A stretch of 64,000 nucleotides of DNA from an uncultured Lachnospiraceae bacterium (GCA_902766825.1 CACXFB010000075.1:59051-123050); one strand, 5' to 3'. Shown: positions 8,596 through 18,970, counted from the stretch's first letter. A program made the numbers and translations. The notes: generated from the sequence alone by a model not told the origin.

Positions 8596-10353
8596 ATGAA
8601 TAAAATTATTGATCAGATTTCAGAGTATGTAAAAGAAGCATTTGTGTCAGCAGGATATGATGAAAAATACGGCAGAGTAACAGTGTCGAACAGACCTGAT
8701 TTATGCCAGTACCAGTGTAATGGTGCGATGCCTGCTGCAAAAGAATATAAAAAGGCACCGATTATGATTGCCGGTGCAGTTGCTGATGAATTAAAGAAAG
8801 AGTCAGCATTTTCATATGTTGAAGCAGTTAATCCGGGATTTATCAACATTAACTTAAGTGATGAGTATATTGCTGATTATATTAATAAAATGAGTTCTGA
8901 TGAAAGATGCGGTTGTGATAAGACCGATAATCCTGTCAAAATTGTAATTGATTACGGCGGACCTAACGTTGCAAAGCCTCTTCATGTAGGTCATTTGCGT
9001 TCTGCAATCATAGGAGAAAGTGTTAAGAGAATTAACAGATTTGTAGGTAATGAGGTTGTCGGAGATGTTCATCTTGGTGACTGGGGCCTTCAGATGGGGC
9101 TTATTATTACGGAATTAAAGAAAAGACAGCCTGACCTTGTATATTTTGATGAAAATTATGAAGGAGAATATCCAAGCAAACCACCTTTTACAATAGCTGA
9201 ACTTGAGGATATTTATCCTACAGCAAATGCATACGCAAAAGAGCATCCGGAATTTAAAGAAGAAGCAAAAAATGCAACATTCCTTATGCAGAATAACAAC
9301 AAAGGTTATATAGCATTATGGAAGCATATACTTAACGTATCAATTGCTGATTTGAAGAAAAACTATGAAAAGCTTAATGTCTCATTTGAAAAATGGGGTA
9401 AAGAATCCGATGCACAGCAGTATATTCCTGATATGGTTAAATACATGAAAGACGAGGGATATGCTTATATAAGTGAAGGCGCATTGGTTGTTGACGTAAA
9501 AGAACCTGATGACACAAAGGAAGTTCCACCATGTATGATTCTTAAATCTGACGGAGCTACACTTTATAACACAACAGATCTTGCAACTATCGTTGAACGT
9601 CGCAAGAATGAAAATCCGGACATGATTATTTATGTTGCTGATAAGAGGCAGAGTTTATACTTTGAGCAGGTATTCCGTTGTGCTAAAAAGACAAAAATCA
9701 TTGATCCTGACACAAATCTTTTATTCCTTGGCTTTGGTACAATGAACGGTAAAGACGGCAAGCCTTTTAAGACAAGAGACGGCGGAGTTATGAGACTTGA
9801 GCAGCTCTTAACAGAGATTAATGATGCTGTATACAAGAAGGTTACGGATAACAAAGAAATTGAAGATACACTTGCTCATGAAATAGCTGACAAAGTAAGT
9901 ATTGCTGCTGTAAAATACGGTGATTTGTCTAATCAGGCTTCAAAAGATTACATTTTTGATATCGAAAGATTCAGTTCATTTGAAGGAAATACAGGTCCAT
10001 ATATTCTTTACACAATAGTTAGAATTAAATCAATTCTTGCAAAACTTGATGGTAAAGCACAGGATATTACTATACTTCCAGCTGCAAGTGATACAGAAAA
10101 GGATCTTATGTTAAAGCTTACTAAGTATAACGAGGTAATCTTCAACGCTTGTGAAGAAAGTGCTCCACATAAGATTTGCCAGTATATTTATGAGCTTTCG
10201 GATGTGTTTAATAAGTTCTATCATGATAATAGAATCATTTCAGAGGAAGATGATAACAGACGCAATTCATGGATTAAGCTTCTTATGCTTACACAGAAAG
10301 TCCTTGAAACATGTATTGATTTACTTGGTTTTGAAGCACCAGACAGAATGTAA
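8596..10353 (+). CDS. argS: arginyl-tRNA synthetase
   Basis: This 585-residue class I aminoacyl-tRNA synthetase charges tRNA-Arg. The HIGH signature appears as HVGH, beginning at residue 130, inside the conserved segment NVAKPLHVGHLRSA. The N-terminal Add-1 domain precedes it. The C-terminal anticodon-binding domain contains the usual GNTGPYILYT segment, and the sequence ends with the family's DRM residues. The KMSKS-like loop reads KPFKTRDGG. I chose the ATG at 8596, with GAAAGGGA just upstream, rather than the in-frame GTG at 8581. The gene has its own strong promoter and heads a run of plus-strand genes. Confidence 0.97.
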   Translation: MNKIIDQISEYVKEAFVSAGYDEKYGRVTVSNRPDLCQYQCNGAMPAAKEYKKAPIMIAGAVADELKKESAFSYVEAVNPGFININLSDEYIADYINKMSSDERCGCDKTDNPVKIVIDYGGPNVAKPLHVGHLRSAIIGESVKRINRFVGNEVVGDVHLGDWGLQMGLIITELKKRQPDLVYFDENYEGEYPSKPPFTIAELEDIYPTANAYAKEHPEFKEEAKNATFLMQNNNKGYIALWKHILNVSIADLKKNYEKLNVSFEKWGKESDAQQYIPDMVKYMKDEGYAYISEGALVVDVKEPDDTKEVPPCMILKSDGATLYNTTDLATIVERRKNENPDMIIYVADKRQSLYFEQVFRCAKKTKIIDPDTNLLFLGFGTMNGKDGKPFKTRDGGVMRLEQLLTEINDAVYKKVTDNKEIEDTLAHEIADKVSIAAVKYGDLSNQASKDYIFDIERFSSFEGNTGPYILYTIVRIKSILAKLDGKAQDITILPAASDTEKDLMLKLTKYNEVIFNACEESAPHKICQYIYELSDVFNKFYHDNRIISEEDDNRRNSWIKLLMLTQKVLETCIDLLGFEAPDRM

Positions 10354-10387
10354 ATAGACATTTATTAGTCATTGAAAGGTATTTGAA

Positions 10388-11767
10388 ATGTATCGTACAA
10401 GAGAAGAGCAGCTTAAAGCTTTGAATGAGATATACGAGAAAAAAAGGAATTCCATAACTGTACTTTACGGCAGGGACGGAATCGGAAAGACAGAACTTGT
10501 CCGTACATTTAATAAAAATAAAAGATATTTTTATTTCAATTGTCCTTCACTGTCGCTAAAAGAACTTTTCATATGTCTTAAAAGTCAAATAAATATCCTG
10601 AATAAGGATAATCCTTTGACTGATGAAACATCAAATAATTTAATTTCCGTGCTTGAATATATATATACAAACACGGATGGTGAAGGAAAGATTAACATCA
10701 TAATAGATGAATTTCAGTTGTTTGTAAAAGTATATGAAAAACTGATAAATGACTTTATCATTTTTTCTAAGAATAAAGACTATGAAAATAAACTGAATTT
10801 CATCTTAATAAGCTCCGACGTAAAATGGGTTGAGACACAGATGGCCCAGGACATAGGGCCTGCCGTACTTGCGTTTTCAAGAATAATTAAATTAAAAGAG
10901 TTTGATATTGTCGACTTAATTGGGGCAAAACCACAGCTTGATATAGATGATACTATAAGAATGTATTCTGTATTTGGCGGTGTTGCGTCATACATTAATC
11001 TATATAATGAGAATAAATCTTTTAAAGATAATATAATTAAACTTGCTTTGAACAAGGATGGTGTTTTGTTTCACGAAGCCAGCCGCCTTTTAAAAAATGA
11101 CCTTAGGGAACTGTCGCAATATAATGCTATATTATGTGCCATGGCGGCAGGTAACACCAAACTTAATGATTTGTATGAACGCACAGACTTTTCAAGAGCT
11201 AAGATAAGTGTTTATCTTAAGAATCTTATTGATATTGATATCGTTGAGAAATATTTTTCACTGGATATTGGCAGTTATGCAAACACAAAAAAGGGACTGT
11301 ACAGAATTAAAGATAATTTTATCAACTTCTGGTACAGATGTGTGTATCCATATATATCATTTTTGGAATTCTCTGATCCATCCAATTTTTATGATAGCCA
11401 TATAAAAGACCAGTTGGAGGAATTATTCAAAATCAATTACGTAAATTTTTGCCGTGAATACCTGATACTGCTTATAAAGTATAAAAAAATAGATTTTGAG
11501 TATGTAAAATCAGGTGGTTGGTATGGTAAAAGTGGCAATATTGATATATGTATCAAAGGTAATGAAGGAGAAGTACTTATTGGAAGTTGCAAATGGGAAG
11601 GAATGTATGGTGAAAAAGATTTAAATATGCTTTTGGATGAGTTAAAAGAAGCGAAAATCAAAGCCACAAAAATCATTTTGTTTTCATCAGAGGGATTTAC
11701 ACGTGATATTATAACGGTAGCCGAGAAAAATTCATCGGTGACTCTTATAGAAAATTCAGATTTTTGA
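10388..11767 (+). CDS. archaeal-type P-loop ATPase with DUF234-like C-terminus
   Basis: This is a 459-residue ATPase of the STAND-like 'archaeal ATPase' family. It has a Walker A motif near residues 28-36 (GRDGIGKTE), a Walker B-like IIIDEFQLF around residue 105, a helical/winged-helix region, and a C-terminal segment resembling the DUF234 nuclease-like domain (GGWYGKSGNIDI, GSCKW). Members are widespread, patchily distributed and of unknown role. GAAAGG precedes the ATG. It lies between argS and another ATPase with short gaps, so it is probably co-transcribed with them. A biological function cannot be assigned from sequence. Confidence 0.8.
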   Translation: MYRTREEQLKALNEIYEKKRNSITVLYGRDGIGKTELVRTFNKNKRYFYFNCPSLSLKELFICLKSQINILNKDNPLTDETSNNLISVLEYIYTNTDGEGKINIIIDEFQLFVKVYEKLINDFIIFSKNKDYENKLNFILISSDVKWVETQMAQDIGPAVLAFSRIIKLKEFDIVDLIGAKPQLDIDDTIRMYSVFGGVASYINLYNENKSFKDNIIKLALNKDGVLFHEASRLLKNDLRELSQYNAILCAMAAGNTKLNDLYERTDFSRAKISVYLKNLIDIDIVEKYFSLDIGSYANTKKGLYRIKDNFINFWYRCVYPYISFLEFSDPSNFYDSHIKDQLEELFKINYVNFCREYLILLIKYKKIDFEYVKSGGWYGKSGNIDICIKGNEGEVLIGSCKWEGMYGEKDLNMLLDELKEAKIKATKIILFSSEGFTRDIITVAEKNSSVTLIENSDF

Positions 11768-11789
11768 TTAAGGCAAAAGGAGATTAATT

Positions 11790-13097
11790 ATGCACAGACT
11801 TATTTCAGGCTTAATAATGTATAGACACATCGAGGATAACAATATTTTATCAAAGGCGTATTCTATATTTGAGAAATTCGACGCAGGTGAATATGAAAAA
11901 AATTCTTTGATTTTTGATGTAAATGAGTTTGTTAATGCTATACTTGATATATCCACAACTTATGGATTTAAAGAGAATTTATGGCATAATTATCTTACAT
12001 ACCTTATTGTCACTAATGAAAATCCATTCAGCATAACATGTGAACGCAAAGGTATTCAGGAAGGTTCGGTTAATAAACTTGTAAAGCATGATTTCAAGAT
12101 TTTTAAACAGCTTTTTGATTATGATTTTTCAGCTATACAAAAAGCACTTGATACAGATTGTTTTGATGTATTATGCAATTATATTTCTATTGAGAAAAAT
12201 TCAATGCAGTACAATAAAAATGTCAGTGAGAAAGTAGTTAATCTTTCACGTCTGATTGAAAAAGCTGCAGACGAAAACGAAATATTTGATGTCGTAACAT
12301 CATTTTATGAAAAATTCGGTGTCGGAATGTTTGGACTTAATAAAGCATTTCGAATTACACAGGGAAGTGATGGCAGCGCAAAAATCATTCCAATAACCAA
12401 TATCGAACACGTCGGTCTTGATACAATTATTGGATACGAGAGCCAGAAGAGTAAGCTTGTAGAGAATACTAAAGCATTTGTAATGGGGCGCCAGGCAAAC
12501 AATACATTGTTGTACGGGGACAGCGGTACAGGTAAATCAACTGCGATAAAAGCGATACTTAATGAGTTTTATGATGACGGACTTCGTATTATTGAAATAT
12601 ACAAACACCAGTTTAAAGAATTAAGCAACATAATTTCTCAGATAAAAAGTCGTAATTATAAATTTATAATTTACATGGATGATTTATCATTTGAGGAATT
12701 TGAGATAGAATATAAATATCTTAAGGCCGTTATTGAAGGTGGTCTTGAGATTAAACCTTCCAACGTTCTTATATATGCAACTTCTAACAGAAGACATCTT
12801 ATTAAGGAGACATGGTCAGACAGGTCAGACGGAGCATCTGACGATATGCACAGAAATGAAACAATGGCAGAGAAGATGTCACTTGTTAACAGATTCGGTG
12901 TGCTTATATCATTTATCAGACCGGATAAGAAAGCTTTTAACGAGATTGTACTTGGAATTGCAAGAAGATATCCGCAGATAACCTTGTCGGATGAAGAACT
13001 TATCATGGAAGCTAATAAGTGGGAATTATCTCATGCAGGAATGTCGGGAAGGTGTGCAACACAGTTTGTAACTCATTTACTAAGCACTATTTCATAG
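11790..13097 (+). CDS. DUF815-family AAA+ ATPase
   Basis: This 435-residue protein has an uncharacterised N-terminal ~200 residues followed by a AAA+ core of the DUF815 type. Walker A is GDSGTGKST (residues 243-251, Lys249), Walker B is IIYMDDLSFEE, and the polar sensor segment ATSNRRHLI and a later arginine-rich RRYP region follow. DUF815 proteins are common in Clostridia and of unknown function. AAAAGGAG precedes the ATG. Its position directly before the Ppx/GppA and polyphosphate kinase genes may hint at a shared regulon, but this is only inference. Confidence 0.85.
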   Translation: MHRLISGLIMYRHIEDNNILSKAYSIFEKFDAGEYEKNSLIFDVNEFVNAILDISTTYGFKENLWHNYLTYLIVTNENPFSITCERKGIQEGSVNKLVKHDFKIFKQLFDYDFSAIQKALDTDCFDVLCNYISIEKNSMQYNKNVSEKVVNLSRLIEKAADENEIFDVVTSFYEKFGVGMFGLNKAFRITQGSDGSAKIIPITNIEHVGLDTIIGYESQKSKLVENTKAFVMGRQANNTLLYGDSGTGKSTAIKAILNEFYDDGLRIIEIYKHQFKELSNIISQIKSRNYKFIIYMDDLSFEEFEIEYKYLKAVIEGGLEIKPSNVLIYATSNRRHLIKETWSDRSDGASDDMHRNETMAEKMSLVNRFGVLISFIRPDKKAFNEIVLGIARRYPQITLSDEELIMEANKWELSHAGMSGRCATQFVTHLLSTIS

Positions 13098-13126
13098 GAT
13101 TTATGTCCTGATGATATAAAGAGAGG

Positions 13127-14632
13127 GTGATTGGTATTAACACATTTGCATCTATCACAATAGGTTCTAGTGAAATTTCGATGAAAATATTTGAAATTTC
13201 ATCAAAAAGAAATATTAAGCAGCTTGATAACGTAAGATATCCGTGCGAACTTGGTATGGAAACCTACTCAAAAGGAAGACTAAGTCACGAGATTGTTAAT
13301 AATGTGTGTGATACGCTTGTTGATTTTACAAAAATCATGAAAGAGTATGACGTAAAAGATTATATTGCAGTTGCAACAAGTGCGGTAAGAGAGGCTTCTA
13401 ACTGCCTTTTGGTGCTTGACCGAATAAAGCTTGTAACAGGTCTTACGGTCTCTATTGTCAGTAACTCACAGCAAAGATTTCTATGTTACAATGCCATTGC
13501 CCTTAAGCAAAATGAATTTAACAACTTTGTTGGCAAAGGTGCGCTCGTGCTTGATATAGGAGCGGGAAGCATTCAGCTTTCCGTATATGAAAGCTCAACA
13601 CTTCGCTCAACCCAGAATATCAAGCTTGGTTTTTTAAGAATAAAAGAGCTTTTACAAAACAGTGCCAATTACATTTCAGACTATTCAAATGTTTTAAAAG
13701 AGCTTATAGACAGTAACTTAAATACATACAGCGAACTCTATCTTAAGGCATGGGATGTAAACAATATCATAGTTATTTCAGATAACTCATATGAGCTTAA
13801 CAAAATAATATCTGATAAAACAGGTAACGTTGTGTCGGTAAAAGAATTTAACAAGCTGTACAATCTGCTTGCAGGACTGTCAGTTAATCAGGTTTCAACA
13901 AAACTTCAGATTAGCTCTGCATATGCGTCACTTGCGCAACCGGTTGCAATGATTATCAATAAACTTATAGATATTACCGGTGCGACGAACCTGTGGTTCC
14001 CCGGAGTGAACGTTAATGATGGTATTGTTGTTGAATACATTTCAAGAAAAGGAAAATCCGTATTTGAACACGATTTTGAAAATGATGCACTTGCCGCTGC
14101 GAGACAGCTTGCAAAAAAGTATTGTTGCGACGAAAAGCACAGCAACAACGTAGAAAGCAATGCACTTGCCATATTTGACGGGCTTAGCAAACTTCATGGT
14201 TTGAATAAAAGGGACAGATTGCTTTTGCAGATTGCAATTATTCTTCACAACAGTGGCAAATTTATTAATATGAATGATGTTTCAGTTCATTCGCACCACA
14301 TTATAATTCGTAATGAAATAATAGGAATATCTCATCACGAAAGAGAGATTATTGCGGATATTATAGATTCGAATTACAATCTGGGCGCCAATACCCCTGA
14401 TGCAATAAGGATAGCAAAGCTTTCAGCTATATTTAAGCTTGCGGATGTGCTTGATAAGAGCCATTTACAAAAGATTAAAAATATTCAGGTTTCTTACAAA
14501 GACGGAATTATTATGTTATTATTTAAATGTGATAAGGATATTACGTTAGAAAAGATATTCTTTGATATTCAAGCGGAATATTTTTCTGTTGTATATGGAA
14601 TTGTGCCGGGCATTAAGCAAATCCATATATAA
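13127..14632 (+). CDS. Ppx/GppA-family exopolyphosphatase-like protein with degenerate HD domain
   Basis: The N-terminal ~300 residues form the actin-like ASKHA phosphatase fold, with phosphate-binding loops TIGSSEI and VLDIGAGSIQL. Members hydrolyse polyphosphate or pppGpp. A C-terminal HD-like helical domain follows, but its motif reads His374-Asn375 instead of His-Asp, so metal binding there may be lost. The neighbour ppk1 supports a polyphosphate role. The start is uncertain: the GTG at 13127 lies directly against GAGAGG with no spacer, and GAGGGTGAT is itself a strong anti-16S match. An ATT at 13136 would be correctly spaced and would give the family-typical NTFASI start. I list the GTG. 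Confidence 0.87.
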   Translation: MIGINTFASITIGSSEISMKIFEISSKRNIKQLDNVRYPCELGMETYSKGRLSHEIVNNVCDTLVDFTKIMKEYDVKDYIAVATSAVREASNCLLVLDRIKLVTGLTVSIVSNSQQRFLCYNAIALKQNEFNNFVGKGALVLDIGAGSIQLSVYESSTLRSTQNIKLGFLRIKELLQNSANYISDYSNVLKELIDSNLNTYSELYLKAWDVNNIIVISDNSYELNKIISDKTGNVVSVKEFNKLYNLLAGLSVNQVSTKLQISSAYASLAQPVAMIINKLIDITGATNLWFPGVNVNDGIVVEYISRKGKSVFEHDFENDALAAARQLAKKYCCDEKHSNNVESNALAIFDGLSKLHGLNKRDRLLLQIAIILHNSGKFINMNDVSVHSHHIIIRNEIIGISHHEREIIADIIDSNYNLGANTPDAIRIAKLSAIFKLADVLDKSHLQKIKNIQVSYKDGIIMLLFKCDKDITLEKIFFDIQAEYFSVVYGIVPGIKQIHI

Positions 14633-14660
14633 GACATGCTTTTAAGACAGGAGGTTTTAT

Positions 14661-16802
14661 ATGGCAGCAGACAAGATAAATTTGAAAAACCCTATATACT
14701 ATACAAACAGGGAATTAAGCTGGCTGGATTTCAACTACAGAATTCTTCATGAAGCAAAAGATAAAGCCAATCCTTTATTTGAAAGGCTTAAATTTCTAAG
14801 CATTACTGCGTCTAATCTTGATGAATTTTTCATGATCAGAGTAGCATCGTTAAAGGATATGTATAATGCCAATTATACAAAAAAGGATTTTGCCGGAATG
14901 ACCGTATCAGATCAGTTGACCGGAATAAACATAAAAACCCATGAGCTTGTTAAAAATCAGTACTCAACTTATAACAGAGTATTTAAACCAAAGCTAGGTG
15001 AACTTGGTCTTAAAATCATTGATCATTACGAGGATCTTAATGAAGAACAGTCCAGATTTGTTGATACATATTTTGAAAATGAGGTTTATCCTGTTCTGAC
15101 ACCGATGGCTGTAGACAGTTCAAGACCATTTCCTCTTATCCGCAATAAGACACTTAATATTTGTGCGCTTTTAGGAGATAAAAAGAAAAAGGACCGCTAT
15201 GATTTTGCGACTGTTCAGATTCCGGCTGTGCTTAACCGTATTGTTCCGATTCCATCAGAAAGCGAGCAGACAACTACGGTTATTTTACTTGAGCAGATAA
15301 TCGAGAAGAATATCAATAAGCTTTTCCTTAACTATGAAGTTATTTGTGCATTTCCTTACAGAATCATGAGAAATGCTGATTTATCAATTGAAGAGGATGA
15401 AGCATCAGACTTATTGATTGAGATAAAAAAACAGTTAAAGAAACGTCAGTGGGGCGAGGTTATTCGTCTTGAAATCGAAAACAAGACAGATAAAAGGCTC
15501 ATAAAAATTCTTAAAGAAGAACTTAATGTCAAGGAAGAAGATATATTCAACATCAACGGGCCTTTGGATCTTACATTTTTGATGAAAGTGTATTCGTTGG
15601 ATGGTTTTGACTCGTATAAGGATAAGAAGTACACGCCAAGAACACCTAAGAGATATGTAAATGATGAATCAGTCTTTGACCAGATTAAAGACCATGATAT
15701 TTTACTTCATCATCCATATGATTCATTTTCACCTGTTGTTGATTTTATCAGACAGGCTGCAAAAGATCCTAACGTACTTGCAATTAAACAGACTCTCTAC
15801 AGAGTCAGCAGTAATTCACCTATAATAGCTTCACTTGCAGAAGCAGCAGAGAATGGTAAGCAGGTTTCCGTACTTGTTGAACTTAAAGCAAGATTTGATG
15901 AAGAAAATAATATCAACTGGGCGATTAAGCTTGAAAAAGCAGGCTGTCACGTTATTTATGGCTTGCTTGGATTGAAAACACATAGTAAGATTACACTTGT
16001 TGTACGAAAAGAAGAAGACGGAATCAGAAGGTATGTACATCTTGGAACAGGTAATTACAACGATTCAACAGCAAAACTTTACACTGATTTAGGTCTTATG
16101 ACCTGTGATAATAAAATCGGTGAAGATGCTACTGCTGTATTTAACATGCTCTCTGGTTATTCGGAGCCTCTAAACTGGAACAAACTTTCACTTGCGCCAC
16201 TATGGCTTAGAAAAAAATTCCTTTATCTTATCAACCGCGAAAAGGAATTTGCCATGAACGGTAAGCCGGCACATATCATTGCAAAAATGAATTCATTATG
16301 TGATGCTGATATAATAAAAGCTCTTTATGAAGCTTCATGTGCAGGAGTTAAGATTGAGCTTATCGTACGAGGTATATGTTGTCTTAAAGTCGGAATTAAG
16401 AATGTAAGTGAGAATATTACCGTAAAATCAATAACAGGAAAATTCCTTGAACATTCAAGAATATTCTATTTTAACAACGGTGGTAACGAAGAAGTATATA
16501 TGGCAAGTGCCGACTGGATGCCAAGAAATCTTGATAAACGTGTTGAGATTCTCTTCCCTGTGGAAAATGAGGAATTAAAAGACGAAGTTATGGGAATTCT
16601 TGATATCCTGCTTAAAGATTCACTTCGTTCTCATTACATGAATGAAAATGGAGAATATGTTAAGCATGCCACTAACGCAAAAGGTGCTATAGACTGTCAG
16701 GAGTATTTTTGTAAGCTTGCAACCAAAAACTCCAAAAAACGCGAAAACGAAAATGATACAAAGCTGTTTGAACCGATGAAAAGTATTCAAATAAAGCAGT
16801 AA
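14661..16802 (+). CDS. ppk1: polyphosphate kinase 1
   Basis: It is a complete PPK1 of 713 residues, which reversibly makes inorganic polyphosphate from ATP. The two conserved active-site histidines are visible: His441 in KTHSKITLVVR, the likely phosphorylated residue, and His598 in EHSRIFYF. The HLGTGNYND motif and the N-terminal RELSWLDFN segment are also typical. CAGGAGG precedes the ATG. It lies 28 bases after the Ppx/GppA-type gene, so synthesis and breakdown of polyphosphate are probably encoded in one operon. Confidence 0.97.
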   Translation: MAADKINLKNPIYYTNRELSWLDFNYRILHEAKDKANPLFERLKFLSITASNLDEFFMIRVASLKDMYNANYTKKDFAGMTVSDQLTGINIKTHELVKNQYSTYNRVFKPKLGELGLKIIDHYEDLNEEQSRFVDTYFENEVYPVLTPMAVDSSRPFPLIRNKTLNICALLGDKKKKDRYDFATVQIPAVLNRIVPIPSESEQTTTVILLEQIIEKNINKLFLNYEVICAFPYRIMRNADLSIEEDEASDLLIEIKKQLKKRQWGEVIRLEIENKTDKRLIKILKEELNVKEEDIFNINGPLDLTFLMKVYSLDGFDSYKDKKYTPRTPKRYVNDESVFDQIKDHDILLHHPYDSFSPVVDFIRQAAKDPNVLAIKQTLYRVSSNSPIIASLAEAAENGKQVSVLVELKARFDEENNINWAIKLEKAGCHVIYGLLGLKTHSKITLVVRKEEDGIRRYVHLGTGNYNDSTAKLYTDLGLMTCDNKIGEDATAVFNMLSGYSEPLNWNKLSLAPLWLRKKFLYLINREKEFAMNGKPAHIIAKMNSLCDADIIKALYEASCAGVKIELIVRGICCLKVGIKNVSENITVKSITGKFLEHSRIFYFNNGGNEEVYMASADWMPRNLDKRVEILFPVENEELKDEVMGILDILLKDSLRSHYMNENGEYVKHATNAKGAIDCQEYFCKLATKNSKKRENENDTKLFEPMKSIQIKQ

Positions 16803-16837
16803 ATATTTATAACTAACGGAAGGTTAACAATTAAAAA

Positions 16838-17884
16838 ATGAACACATCGGATTTTTATTATGATTTACCAAAAGAACTGATTGCACAGGATCCGCTTACT
16901 GACAGAAGCAGTTCAAGACTTATGATACTCAATAAAGAAACAGGAGAGTATTCACATCATACTTTTAAGGAAATAATCAATTATCTTGACGAAGGTGACT
17001 GCCTTGTAATTAACAATACCAAAGTTATTCCTGCAAGATTATTTGGTGTAAAAAAAGAGACAGGCTCGGTAATTGAACTTCTTCTCTTAAAAAGAATCTC
17101 TGAAAATGTATGGGAGACACTTGTTAAACCGGGTAAAAAAGCAAGAAAAGGCTGTGTAATATCTTTTGGTGAAGGTAAACTAACAGGAGAAATCATTGAT
17201 GTATTGGAAGATGGCAATAGATTAATTGAATTTTCATTTGACGGAATTTTTGAGGAAATTCTTGATGAACTTGGTACAATGCCTCTGCCACCATATATAA
17301 CTCATAAACTTGAAGATAAGAACAGATACCAGACAGTTTATGCAAAACATTCAGGTTCTGCCGCAGCACCGACTGCCGGACTTCATTTTACAAAAGAACT
17401 GTTAAAGACTATAGAAGATAAAGGTGTTGTAATTGCAAATGTAACTCTTCACGTAGGACTTGGCACATTTAGGCCTGTAAAAGTTGATGATGTTACAAAG
17501 CACCATATGCATACCGAATATTTCAACATTGAACAATCGGAAGCTGATAAGATTAACAACGCAAAGAAAAACAACAAAAGAGTAATATGTGTCGGAACAA
17601 CAAGCTGTCGAACAATTGAATCAGCCGCTGATGAATACGGCTTTGTTAAGGCAATGTCAGGCGATACCGATATATTCATTTATCCCGGATACAAATTCAA
17701 AGTACTTGACTGCCTGATAACTAATTTCCATCTGCCGGAATCCACTTTACTTATGTTAATAAGCGCACTTGCCGGCAAAGATAAGGTTATGGATGCTTAC
17801 AAAGCTGCCATAGAAGAAAAATACAGATTTTTTAGTTTTGGTGACGCCATGTTTATAACAGATAAAAGCGACATCAATCTTTAA
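16838..17884 (+). CDS. queA: S-adenosylmethionine:tRNA ribosyltransferase-isomerase
   Basis: QueA transfers and rearranges the ribosyl part of S-adenosylmethionine onto 7-aminomethyl-7-deazaguanine in tRNA, the penultimate step of queuosine synthesis. The 348-residue product has the usual length and signatures: the [16 protein letters not shown] N-terminus, [14 protein letters not shown] and [14 protein letters not shown]. The ribosome-binding site GGAAGG is about 14 bases from the ATG, which is rather far. No other queuosine gene is present in the window; it follows ppk1 by 35 bases. Confidence 0.96.
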   Translation: MNTSDFYYDLPKELIAQDPLTDRSSSRLMILNKETGEYSHHTFKEIINYLDEGDCLVINNTKVIPARLFGVKKETGSVIELLLLKRISENVWETLVKPGKKARKGCVISFGEGKLTGEIIDVLEDGNRLIEFSFDGIFEEILDELGTMPLPPYITHKLEDKNRYQTVYAKHSGSAAAPTAGLHFTKELLKTIEDKGVVIANVTLHVGLGTFRPVKVDDVTKHHMHTEYFNIEQSEADKINNAKKNNKRVICVGTTSCRTIESAADEYGFVKAMSGDTDIFIYPGYKFKVLDCLITNFHLPESTLLMLISALAGKDKVMDAYKAAIEEKYRFFSFGDAMFITDKSDINL

Positions 17885-17910
17885 GCAACACCATTTTGGA
17901 GGATTTATAA

Positions 17911-18951
17911 ATGAAAAGGATTTTGTTTTTATTTAATGCACATGCAGGAAGGGGGAAAATCAAAAATTCCCTGTCGGATATAATTGAATTGTTTGTTAAC
18001 TCGGATTACGAAGTAACAGTTCATTCGACCAAAGGAAAAAATGATGCAAAAGAAACTGCTAATGCAAGAGGAGAAGAGTTTGATATTATTGTTGCATCAG
18101 GTGGTGACGGTACATTAAATGAGGTTATTAACGGAATAATGCCACTTGAAAAGAAACCTGATGTAGGTTTTATTCCGGTTGGAACAACCAATGATTTTGC
18201 AATGAATTTTAATATATCAAAAATCAATGTAAATGCCGCAAAAAGTATTGTGCTTGGCAAACCTTATGCGTATGATATTGGATCATTTAATGATCATTAT
18301 TTCAATTACGTTGCAGCTTTTGGATTGTTTGCCGACGTATCATATGCAACACCTCAGGCATTTAAAAATGCAGTTGGACGTTTAGCCTATTTAATTGAAG
18401 GTGCAAAAGCTCTTACATCAATTCAGACATATCATATGCAATTTGAATGTGGTGATGAGATTATAGAAGATGATTTTATTTTTGGAATAATCACAAATGC
18501 CAATTCAGTTGGCGGATTTAAGACTATTACAGGACATAATGTAACTTTAAATGACGGATTATTCGAAGTTATGCTCATCAAAAGACCATCGAACCTTCTT
18601 GAATTCAGCGGAATAATGAATTCACTAATTATAGGAGATTACACTAATAAAAATATTTTAAAATTCAAAACAGACGAGATAAAATATCACAGTGAAAAAC
18701 TTGTGGACTGGTCTTTGGATGGTGAATTCGGAGGCTCGCTCAAGAGGGCTGTAATTACAAATCATAAGCAGGCGGTTAATTTCCTTGTTGAAGAAAGTGT
18801 AATAGAAGAGCTTGAAGCTGTAAATGATGCCGATTCCAATTATGACGATGAAAAAATTCTGACAAAGATTGATGAGGATGAAATTATTAACAAATTCAAA
18901 AATAAAGTTTCACTTGATTATGGCATAAAAGATGACCCGGATGAATGGTAA
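17911..18951 (+). CDS. diacylglycerol/lipid kinase-family protein
   Basis: This 346-residue protein has a DAGK catalytic domain: an N-terminal NAHAGRGK phosphate-binding loop, the ATP-binding SGGDGTLNE motif and GTTNDFA. Relatives are the soluble DgkB, which recycles diacylglycerol to phosphatidic acid for phospholipid and lipoteichoic acid metabolism, and other lipid kinases such as YegS. The last ~60 residues are an acidic extension after the catalytic fold. GGAGG precedes the ATG. It ends at a hairpin terminator shared with the convergent tyrA gene. The exact lipid substrate is inferred. Confidence 0.88.
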   Translation: MKRILFLFNAHAGRGKIKNSLSDIIELFVNSDYEVTVHSTKGKNDAKETANARGEEFDIIVASGGDGTLNEVINGIMPLEKKPDVGFIPVGTTNDFAMNFNISKINVNAAKSIVLGKPYAYDIGSFNDHYFNYVAAFGLFADVSYATPQAFKNAVGRLAYLIEGAKALTSIQTYHMQFECGDEIIEDDFIFGIITNANSVGGFKTITGHNVTLNDGLFEVMLIKRPSNLLEFSGIMNSLIIGDYTNKNILKFKTDEIKYHSEKLVDWSLDGEFGGSLKRAVITNHKQAVNFLVEESVIEELEAVNDADSNYDDEKILTKIDEDEIINKFKNKVSLDYGIKDDPDEW

Positions 18952-18970
18952 TTCACCGGGCCATTTTTTA
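18935..18970. terminator. intrinsic terminator between lipid kinase gene and tyrA
   Basis: CCCGG, one bulged A, and TGAAT pair with ATTCA CCGGG across a GGTA loop, followed by CCATTTTTTA. The hairpin overlaps the stop codon of the lipid kinase gene. On the other strand, the shorter U-run could partly serve tyrA. Confidence 0.75.
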
